In this document: positions 1 through 4,525 of the stretch, piece by piece | Numbering within the stretch: position 1 is the stretch's first letter | Layout: each line of letters begins with the position of its first letter | NCBI GenBank assembly: GCA_002298155.1 | Contig: DBME01000013.1 | Coordinates: 6,673 to 12,422 of the forward strand | DNA length: 5,750 nucleotides | From: Holophagaceae bacterium UBA706 | GTDB taxonomy: Bacteria > Acidobacteriota > Holophagae > Holophagales > Holophagaceae | Direction: 5' to 3' | Notes under the pieces: model-generated | What the model saw: only the letters and a program-made list of their open reading frames with translations | Databases searched by the model: none | What the model was told of the DNA's origin: nothing | Program-made: the position numbers and the translations under genes

Positions 1-410
1 AGATGAGCAAGAGCCGCGGCAACACCATCATGCTGAAGATGACCGCCGAAGAGACCGCCAAGGTCATCAAGGGCGCCAAGACCGACGCCGACCGCAACAT
101 CGCCTACGACCCCCAGGGCCGTCCCGAAGTGGCGAACCTGCTGCGCCTGATCTCCATCTGCACGGGCGAGACCCCCGAGTCCATCGCCGCCGGCATCGGC
201 GACGGCGGCGGCGGCAAGCTGAAGGCCGCCCTCACCGAAGCCCTGAACGCCCACCTCGCCCCCATGCGCGAGCGCCGCACCCGCTACGCCAAGGACCCCG
301 CCTACGTGAAGGACGTCCTCCGCCGCGGCGTCGCCCGGGCCCGGGAGGAGGGCATCACCACCCTCAAGCAGGTGCGCAAGGGCATGAACATGGATCACGG
401 CCTGGACTGA
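1..410 (+). CDS. trpS: Tryptophan--tRNA ligase, C-terminal part (5' end outside window)
   Basis: A class I aminoacyl-tRNA synthetase that charges tRNA-Trp with tryptophan in the cytoplasm. The first two bases are the end of a codon that most likely encodes Lys. The reading therefore opens inside the class I signature KMSKS (Met at base 3), which binds ATP and stabilises the transition state. The ATG at base 3 is thus an internal residue and not a start. The remaining 135 residues are the helical C-terminal anticodon-binding region. Features typical of TrpRS are the segment GAKTDADRNIAYDP, then NLLRLISICTGE, and an ending with TLKQVRKGM. A Gly-rich stretch (GDGGGGKLK) replaces the sequence seen in the Escherichia coli enzyme, so this belongs to a divergent bacterial TrpRS branch. 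The N-terminal HIGH-type motif and the start lie upstream. Other class I enzymes share KMSKS, but the C-terminal half fits TrpRS best. Confidence 0.88.
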   Translation, partial: MSKSRGNTIMLKMTAEETAKVIKGAKTDADRNIAYDPQGRPEVANLLRLISICTGETPESIAAGIGDGGGGKLKAALTEALNAHLAPMRERRTRYAKDPAYVKDVLRRGVARAREEGITTLKQVRKGMNMDHGLD

Positions 411-426
411 TCCGAGGCGGGGGACT

Positions 427-463
427 CGGCCCGCCGGATTCCCGCCGGGCCGCCGCTGGCTTT
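427..463 (+). terminator. Possible weak terminator after trpS
   Basis: A GC-only 7-bp inverted repeat, CGGCCCG (427-433) with CGGGCCG (446-452), begins 17 nt after the trpS stop. A competing pairing, GGCGGG (416-421) with CCCGCC (430-435 or 441-446), is also possible. Only a short T triplet (461-463) follows, so this is a poor intrinsic terminator. It could act as a Rho-assisted or mRNA 3'-end hairpin. Confidence 0.3.
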
Positions 464-541
464 CCTGCGAAGTACAAGCAATGCAGTTGTAAGCCCCTGA
501 AGAAAATCTCTCCCAAGCAAAGTCCTCCCCACCTTTTCCGC

Positions 542-569
542 TTGCATTTCTCACGACCCGGGGTAGACT
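542..569 (+). promoter_or_regulatory. Candidate sigma-70-type promoter of tRNA-Lys
   Basis: TTGCAT (542-547) and TAGACT (564-569) resemble -35 and -10 boxes with a 16-nt spacer. Matches to consensus are 3 of 6 and 4 of 6. The predicted start at about 576 lies 8 nt before the mature tRNA 5' end, a usual arrangement for a single tRNA gene with a short leader. Position supports the call more than sequence does. Confidence 0.42.
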
Positions 570-583
570 AAAGCTTCCGAGTC

Positions 584-660
584 GGTTCCTTAGCTCAGCT
601 GGTTAGAGCATCTGACTCTTAATCAGAGGGTCCAGGGTTCGAGTCCCTGAGGAACCACCA
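584..660 (+). tRNA. tRNA-Lys (anticodon CUU)
   Basis: A full cloverleaf can be folded by eye. The acceptor stem is GGTTCCT (584-590) with AGGAACC (650-656), with discriminator A657 and an encoded CCA at 658-660. The D stem is GCTC (593-596) with GAGC (606-609). The anticodon stem is TCTGA (611-615) with TCAGA (623-627) around loop CTCTTAA, giving anticodon CTT at 618-620. The T stem is CAGGG (633-637) with CCCTG (645-649) around TTCGAGT. All stems are perfectly paired. The anticodon reads the AAG codon for lysine, which is common in this GC-rich genome. The gene is transcribed as a single unit, with a candidate promoter just upstream and terminators downstream. Confidence 0.98.
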
Positions 661-675
661 ATCGGAACAGCACTT

Positions 676-705
676 AGGCCCACCCACAAGGTGGGCCTTA
701 CTGTT
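676..705 (+). terminator. Probable intrinsic terminator of tRNA-Lys
   Basis: A perfect 9-bp stem, AGGCCCACC (676-684) with GGTGGGCCT (690-698), closes a 5-nt loop (CACAA) and starts 15 nt after the tRNA CCA. AACAG (666-670) can also pair with CTGTT (701-705), which lengthens the base of the stem. The tail (TTACTGTTTG) is only moderately T-rich. The position right behind a tRNA gene supports the call. Confidence 0.68.
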
Positions 706-743
706 TGTCGCCACGATCTCGCCACACTCCGCCAACTTCCTGG

Positions 744-777
744 GTGAGGTTCCTGCCCTTCGGCCTTACTTTTTTTT
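744..777 (+). terminator. Second candidate intrinsic terminator with T8 tract
   Basis: GTGAGG (744-749) pairs with CCTTAC (764-769), five Watson-Crick pairs and one G-T wobble, across a 14-nt loop. An uninterrupted run of eight T (770-777) follows at once. The stem is weak but the T tract is the best in the window. It lies about 45 nt behind the tRNA terminator, so it may be a back-up, or the end of a lost transcript. The T run could also be chance. Confidence 0.42.
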
Positions 778-805
778 AGCGGAGGTGGCGGGAATGGGTT
801 TGGCA

Positions 806-840
806 CGAACCTGGGGGTTCCCCCAGCAATCGACCGTTCG
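806..840. repeat. Nested inverted repeat between tRNA-Lys and the small membrane gene
   Basis: CTGGGGG (811-817) and CCCCCAG (820-826) are perfect inverted copies separated by two bases. An outer pair, CGAAC (806-810) with GTTCG (836-840), brackets them, with a 9-nt asymmetric bulge on the right. The rest of 778-900 holds no convincing gene: only short frames without a well-placed ribosome binding site. The structure is seen directly, but its role is unknown. Confidence 0.45.
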
Positions 841-901
841 TGATTTTGAGGCCACGCTTTCTGGCCAGGAGGTTCAATATCTTGCACCCAAACGGCAGCC
901 T

Positions 902-930
902 TTCGAATGCTTTCCCAGGTGCTGTATATT
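902..930 (+). promoter_or_regulatory. Candidate promoter of the small membrane protein gene
   Basis: TATATT (925-930) matches five of six bases of the -10 consensus. A weak -35 (TTCGAA, 902-907) sits 17 nt upstream. Transcription would start near 937, leaving a leader of about 40 nt before the ATG at 977. The -10 is good and the -35 poor, so an activator or a foreign sigma preference is possible. Confidence 0.38.
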
Positions 931-963
931 GGGCCCGGTGATACAACCCTATCGCAATCCACG

Positions 964-969
964 AAGGAG
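964..969 (+). promoter_or_regulatory. Strong ribosome binding site that sets the start at 977
   Basis: AAGGAG lies 7 nt before the ATG at 977. This is near-ideal spacing and strength, and decides for this start against the in-frame GTG at 785 and ATG at 794, which lack comparable signals. Confidence 0.8.
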
Positions 970-976
970 CTTGATA

Positions 977-1216
977 ATGTTGGCCAAAGGTAATTCCTGG
1001 ATCCCATTGTATTTAATTGCCATTTTTTTCTGGGGAGGCATATGTGTGCTTTTCTGGAAATATGATAAATTACTGACAAAAGCGATTGGGATATTTGGAA
1101 ATTTTGTTCCTGATAAAAATACCTATGTCCAAGGGCAAATTCGTTGGGGTAGGTTTGCAAGCTCGATAGTTCTAATTTTCCTGATATGGCGATTTCTGTA
1201 TCAGCTATTTAATTAG
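977..1216 (+). CDS. Small two-helix membrane protein of unknown function (79 aa)
   Basis: I do not recognise this protein. It has two strongly hydrophobic stretches: about residues 8-27 (WIPLYLIAIFFWGG then ICVLFW) and about residues 60-78 (FASSIVLIFLIWRFLYQLF). Between them lies a hydrophilic loop with Lys, Arg and Asp (KYDK, PDKNTY, QIRWGR). This predicts a helical hairpin in the inner membrane, and tryptophan and phenylalanine are frequent. The frame also stays open upstream to a GTG at 785, but the AAGGAG at 964-969 marks 977 as the start. By hand count the gene is about 36% GC (87 of 240), far below the GC-rich genes on both sides, and it uses AT-ending codons. This suggests recent acquisition or a fast-evolving orphan. 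It stands alone, with a candidate promoter before it, and converges on trxA. Its size would suit a toxin, an immunity protein, a holin or a small stress protein, but no motif favours one of these. Confidence 0.62.
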   Translation: MLAKGNSWIPLYLIAIFFWGGICVLFWKYDKLLTKAIGIFGNFVPDKNTYVQGQIRWGRFASSIVLIFLIWRFLYQLFN

Positions 1217-1229
1217 TCGAACCAGAATT

Positions 1230-1241
1230 AAGTATATACTT
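1230..1241. repeat. Perfect 12-bp palindrome AAGTATATACTT
   Basis: A perfect palindrome 13 nt after the stop of the small membrane gene, followed at once by a second short inverted repeat (CTTCCGAAG, 1239-1247). It could be a dimeric protein-binding site or simply part of an AT-rich mRNA end. It is short enough to be chance in AT-rich sequence. Confidence 0.4.
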
Positions 1242-1402
1242 CCGAAGAATCAACAACTTGAGGGATGTGCCTATTTCAGGCCCAACTAGTTAACTTGCCT
1301 GCCGTCCTTGGTCCGGTATCGGAACAACCAGCTAATGATCGGGGATCCAGGACTGCCGGTGATTTGGGGGAAAAGTTAGGGCTCCCGACTGCTAGCCGTT
1401 TT

Positions 1403-1437
1403 TGCAGGTCGGCGGGCCACAAACCCGGGGGCCTGCA
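1403..1437 (-). other. Hairpin at the 3' end of the trxA operon
   Basis: Read on the minus strand, TGCAGG pairs with CCTGCA and, inside a 4x4 internal loop, CGGG pairs with CCCG around a 7-nt loop. The structure begins 22 nt after the trxA stop. It is followed on the minus strand by AAAAACGG and not by a T tract, so it is not a standard intrinsic terminator. It may protect the mRNA 3' end or assist Rho-dependent termination. Confidence 0.4.
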
Positions 1438-1459
1438 GTAACCGCCCTTGGCTCGGGCC

Positions 1460-1780
1460 TCAGCCCAGATAGGGGCCCAGGAGATCCTTGATCTTGTTGA
1501 CGGAATTCACCCCCCCCGACCGGGTCACGGGCTTGCCGTCCTTGAACACGACCAGGGCGGGAATCGACATCACGCCAAGGAGCGCCGGTGTCTCCGGATT
1601 GGCGTCCACGTCCATCTTGAGGAACCTGGCCTGGCCCTGGAGTTCCTGGGCGGCCTGTTCCACCAGCGGCATCATGGCCTTGCAGGGGCGGCACCAGGGC
1701 GCCCAGAAATCCACCAGGACGACGCCTTCGCGCACCTCGGCCTGCAGCTCTCCATCGGTAACGGGCTTGAGATCAGACAT
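1460..1780 (-). CDS. trxA: Thioredoxin (CRPC active site)
   Basis: A cytoplasmic dithiol carrier that reduces protein disulfides and, in this operon, most likely passes electrons from TrxB to DsbD. The 106-residue length is normal for a single thioredoxin fold. Visible landmarks are VDFWAPWC (Asp24 equals the buried Asp26 of E. coli), active-site cysteines Cys30 and Cys33, the LKMDVDANP strand (about 54-62), and the cis-proline Pro74 in SIPALVVF. The active site reads WCRPC instead of the standard WCGPC, so an arginine sits between the cysteines next to the nucleophile. This may shift the redox potential or partner choice. It is the last gene of the operon, 18 nt after trxB, with its own strong ribosome binding site in that gap. 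The symbol trxA is used for the family; the genome may hold other thioredoxins. Confidence 0.95.
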   Translation of the reverse strand: MSDLKPVTDGELQAEVREGVVLVDFWAPWCRPCKAMMPLVEQAAQELQGQARFLKMDVDANPETPALLGVMSIPALVVFKDGKPVTRSGGVNSVNKIKDLLGPYLG

Positions 1781-1785
1781 GGTTT

Positions 1786-1792
1786 CCCTCCT
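1786..1792 (-). promoter_or_regulatory. Ribosome binding site of trxA
   Basis: On the minus strand AGGAGGG ends 5 nt before the trxA ATG, filling most of the 18-nt gap after the trxB stop. It is the strongest such site in the operon, consistent with high thioredoxin output from a shared transcript. Confidence 0.85.
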
Positions 1793-1798
1793 GAAAAG

Positions 1799-2758
1799 TC
1801 ATGCGTGCACGTGCTCTGCCAGCCAACGCTCCGCGTCCACGGCCGCGATGCACCCCGAACCTGCCGCGGTGATGGCTTGACGGTAGATGCTGTCCTGCAC
1901 GTCCCCACAGGCGAAGACGCCAGGAACATTGGTGCGTGAGGATCCCTGCTCGGTGATGATGTAGCCATTCTCGTCCAGGGCCAGCTGGCCCTTGAAGAGG
2001 TCGGTATTGGGCTGGTGCCCGATGGCCACGAACAGGCCGGACACCCTGAGCGGTGCTTCGGTTCCCGCCACCGTGTCCTGCAGGAGGACTTGCTCCAGGC
2101 GTTCCTGGCCGGTGGCGGATGGCATGGTCACCAGGTCCGCGACCTTCTTGTTCCAGTGGACGGTGATCTTCTCGCTGGCCAGGGCCCGGTCCTGCATGGC
2201 CTTGGAGGCCCTGAACTGGTCTCGCCGATGGATGAGGTGGACGTGGGAGGCGAAGCGCGTGAGGTAGAGCGCCTCTTCCAGGGCCGTGTCGCCCCCTCCA
2301 GCCACCGCGACCTCCTTGCCCCGGTAGAAGAACCCGTCGCAGGTGGCGCAGGCCGAGACGCCGCCCCCATTCATGCTCAGTTCTTTGTCCTTGCCGATCC
2401 CCAGCCACCGGGCCGAGGCCCCCGTGGCGATCACCAGGGCATCGCAGCTGTAGGCCCCGGTGTCGGTAAGCACCTTGAAGGGGCGGTCTTCCAGATCCAC
2501 GCCGGTCACGGTTTCCGTCCGGATGTCCGCGCCTAGGCGTTCCGCCTGCGCGCGCATGGCGTCGACCAGTTCAGGGCCCGGGATGCCTTCCGCGAAGCCG
2601 GGAAAGTTCTCCACGTCGGTGGTGATGGTGAGCTGGCCCCCGGGCTGGGGCCCCTCCAGGATCAGGGGGGCCAGGTTGGCCCGGGAGGCATAGATGGCGG
2701 CGGTGTAACCCGCGGGGCCGCCGCCGATGATGAGAACGGTTCGATGCAGGTTGGTCAT
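1799..2758 (-). CDS. trxB: Thioredoxin-disulfide reductase (NADPH, FAD)
   Basis: A cytoplasmic flavoenzyme that uses NADPH to reduce thioredoxin through bound FAD and a CxxC pair. At 319 residues it has the normal low-molecular-weight bacterial length. Domains in order: an FAD-binding Rossmann motif GGGPAG (12-17) followed by YTAAIYASRA; the PGGQL segment (39-43); ATGA (111-114) closing the first FAD half; the redox motif CATC (Cys137, Cys140); the NADPH-binding motif GGGDTALEEALYL (154-166); HRR (177-179), whose arginines bind the 2'-phosphate and so mark NADPH; and the second FAD motif ACGDV (283-287) with RQAITAAGSG after it. All catalytic elements are intact. The gene starts 10 nt after the dsbD stop. 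The ribosome binding site GAGGG is close to the ATG (3-4 nt), suggesting partial reliance on translational coupling. Ferredoxin-type relatives lack this NADPH signature, so they are unlikely. Confidence 0.97.
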   Translation of the reverse strand: MTNLHRTVLIIGGGPAGYTAAIYASRANLAPLILEGPQPGGQLTITTDVENFPGFAEGIPGPELVDAMRAQAERLGADIRTETVTGVDLEDRPFKVLTDTGAYSCDALVIATGASARWLGIGKDKELSMNGGGVSACATCDGFFYRGKEVAVAGGGDTALEEALYLTRFASHVHLIHRRDQFRASKAMQDRALASEKITVHWNKKVADLVTMPSATGQERLEQVLLQDTVAGTEAPLRVSGLFVAIGHQPNTDLFKGQLALDENGYIITEQGSSRTNVPGVFACGDVQDSIYRQAITAAGSGCIAAVDAERWLAEHVHA

Positions 2759-2768
2759 GGTCCCTCGT

Positions 2769-4511
2769 CTACTTGTTGAGCCATGCGAGCATGTCTGCGG
2801 GTTTCTGGAACCCGAGGCTCCGGCGGATTTCCCTCCCGTCCGCGTCCATCAGGATCACGGTCGGGAAGCTGCGAATGGCATAGGCCTTGGCGAGGTCGGG
2901 ACGGTCCTTGTCCGCGTTGATCCTCACCGGCACGGCGTGGTCCTTGATCCAGGACACCACCGCCGGATCCGGCCAGGTCTTTTCGTCCAACTCCTTGCAT
3001 TGGGCGCACCAGACCGCGTAGGTGTCCAGGAGCACGAGTTTCTTCTGCGCTTTCGCCTGGGCCAGGGCTTGTTCGAACTCCTTGCCCCAGGCCTCCTGGG
3101 CCTTCTCGACGGTGGCGGCGCCGGCCGTGGCCAGGAGCTTGACGTTCAAGCCCGTTTCCACGGCCCTGAGACCGAGGAAGGAGGCCAGGACGACCAGGAT
3201 GATCGCCACGCCTTTGCGGAAGGAGCCGGAGAGACCCTCGGCCGCCTCGAAGGCACCCAGCACGGCAGCGCCCGCCAGGGCCGTGACCGTCCACAGGAGG
3301 TAGTTCACGCCTTCAGGCACCACGTTCCGCACGTTCCAGGCCGCGAAGCCCAGGACCACGAGGCCCATGAAGTGCTTGAGCCGGTCCAGCCAGTCGCCGC
3401 TGCGGGGCAGGGCCGCGGAGAAGGTCCCCACGGTCATGAAGAGCACCCCCATGCCGAGGGCGAAGACGAAGAGCTGAAGCCCGCCCAGGAAGACATCGCC
3501 CTTCTGGGCGATGCCCACCAGGACGGTCCCGATGATCGGGCCCACGCAGGGCGCGGCGAGAGGCCCCAGCACCAGGCCCATGAGGAAGGCGCCGGCGTAG
3601 CCCTTGCGAGCGCCGCCCCCCTGGAGCTTGCTCTGGAGGCCCTGGGGCAGGGCGATCTCGAACGCGCCGAAGAGGGACAGCGCGAAGGCGGCGAAGAGGA
3701 CCGAGACGGGGATGAGGAAGGCCGGCTTCTGGGCGAAGGCGGGGAAGGTGGCTCCGCTCCGTGCCGCCACGACGCCCAGGACGGTGTAGGTCACGGCCAT
3801 GCCGAGGACGAGGACCAGGGACAGGGAGAAGCCCCTGAGCTTGCCGCCGCCCTTGGCGCCGATGATGGCCATGGTGATGGGGATCATCGGGTAGACGCAG
3901 GGGGTCAGGCTGGCACCGAGCCCGGCCATGAAGGCCACCAGCAGCCCTAGGAGGAGGCCCCGCTCGGGAGTCGAAGCGGGAACCGGGGGCTTCGCGACCG
4001 GGCTCGGTGCCATCTCGTGTGAAGGTGTCGCCGCAGGGGCAGGAGCCGCTGCATCCGGAAGGGATTCAGGCACCGGAGCCGCCTTGGGCTCGGGCGTCTT
4101 TCCCCCCTTGGCCGGAATATCGGCGGCTTTGACCTTCAGGGAAACCGTGGTCGGGGGGTAACAGTTGCCACCCTCGCCTTCCGTGCAGGCCTGGTACTGC
4201 ACATCCAGCTTGACGTCGCCCTGGAGGCCCTCGCCGGCCACGGGGATGAGGACCTTGCCATGGTAGACGTCCTCGCTCAGTTCATCCTTGGCGTCGGGTT
4301 TCGGCAGCGGCCCCATCGTCAGGGTGCCGGGCTTGGAGGCCAGGGTCACCTCCGTGAAATCCTTCTTGATGTGGACTCCGGAAGGGATGTTGATCACAAC
4401 CGCGCCCTTCTTGAATTCAACACTGATGGAGGGCTCCACTGCGAAGGCCCTCGCCGGCAGGCCCAGGACCACCAAGGCGGCCAGGAAGATTGGGATTTTC
4501 GCGAATCGCAT
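2769..4511 (-). CDS. dsbD: Thiol:disulfide interchange protein DsbD
   Basis: An inner-membrane electron transporter that takes electrons from cytoplasmic thioredoxin and delivers them to periplasmic thiol proteins (isomerases, cytochrome c maturation). At 580 residues it is a full three-domain member. It has a signal peptide (1-24, likely cut after ARAFA). The periplasmic N-terminal domain (about 25-130) carries Cys109 and Cys117 in QAC...NCYPP. A Pro/Ala-rich linker spans about 132-183. The membrane domain (about 184-450, near eight helices) has Cys205 in TPCVYPMIPI and Cys322 in APCVGP. The C-terminal thioredoxin-like domain (about 470-580) has WCAQC (Cys502, Cys505) and cis-Pro550 in SFPT. 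All six relay cysteines are present. The start codon follows the M16 gene by 11 nt; the AGGA binding site overlaps that gene's stop codon. The domain order excludes the shorter CcdA-type proteins. Confidence 0.96.
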   Translation of the reverse strand: MRFAKIPIFLAALVVLGLPARAFAVEPSISVEFKKGAVVINIPSGVHIKKDFTEVTLASKPGTLTMGPLPKPDAKDELSEDVYHGKVLIPVAGEGLQGDVKLDVQYQACTEGEGGNCYPPTTVSLKVKAADIPAKGGKTPEPKAAPVPESLPDAAAPAPAATPSHEMAPSPVAKPPVPASTPERGLLLGLLVAFMAGLGASLTPCVYPMIPITMAIIGAKGGGKLRGFSLSLVLVLGMAVTYTVLGVVAARSGATFPAFAQKPAFLIPVSVLFAAFALSLFGAFEIALPQGLQSKLQGGGARKGYAGAFLMGLVLGPLAAPCVGPIIGTVLVGIAQKGDVFLGGLQLFVFALGMGVLFMTVGTFSAALPRSGDWLDRLKHFMGLVVLGFAAWNVRNVVPEGVNYLLWTVTALAGAAVLGAFEAAEGLSGSFRKGVAIILVVLASFLGLRAVETGLNVKLLATAGAATVEKAQEAWGKEFEQALAQAKAQKKLVLLDTYAVWCAQCKELDEKTWPDPAVVSWIKDHAVPVRINADKDRPDLAKAYAIRSFPTVILMDADGREIRRSLGFQKPADMLAWLNK

Positions 4512-4520
4512 GGGTGATCG

Positions 4521-4525
4521 TCCTA
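4521..4525 (-). promoter_or_regulatory. Stop codon of the M16 gene fused with the dsbD ribosome binding site
   Basis: On the minus strand the M16 stop codon TAG runs into GA to give TAGGA. Its AGGA lies 9 nt before the dsbD ATG. A ribosome finishing the M16 gene therefore sits on the dsbD initiation site, a typical layout for translational coupling and support for one operon. Confidence 0.65.

Larger units (their letters stand above)
1217..1459. other. Convergent intergenic region, no gene seen
   Basis: This space lies between two converging transcription units: the small membrane gene (+) and the trxA operon (-). Composition moves from AT-rich near 1217 to GC-rich near 1459. It holds a 12-bp palindrome, a weak copy of the tRNA 3' end at 1321-1330 and a large hairpin at 1403-1437. 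I see no frame with a plausible start signal and no clear intrinsic terminator with a T tract for either unit. Confidence 0.6.

Noticed and set aside
473..491. TACAA/TTGTA inverted repeat between trpS and tRNA-Lys
   Set aside because: Five AT-rich pairs with a 9-nt loop; expected by chance and not linked to a gene start.
785..976. Longer form of the orphan protein starting at GTG 785
   Set aside because: No well-spaced ribosome binding site, and the added 64 residues do not resemble the hydrophobic protein that follows. A candidate promoter and AAGGAG lie inside this stretch, pointing to 977.
603..1160. Minus-strand open frame of 185 codons across the tRNA and the orphan gene
   Set aside because: Its end (SGTRTLDPLIKSQML) is the well-known false translation of a tRNA gene read backwards. 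It also runs antisense to a better-supported gene and both terminators.
1380..1403. Possible plus-strand terminator, GGCT/AGCC stem followed by GTTTTT
   Set aside because: The stem has only four pairs with a 10-nt loop and lies about 165 nt after the orphan gene; too weak to call.
1448..1939. Plus-strand open frame opposite trxA and the end of trxB
   Set aside because: Antisense to two clearly functional genes, with low-complexity composition and no start signal.
2727..3950. Plus-strand open frame of 407 codons opposite dsbD
   Set aside because: Very rich in His, Gly, Glu and Asp with no domain, a typical antisense shadow of a GC-rich gene. The opposite strand encodes an intact DsbD.
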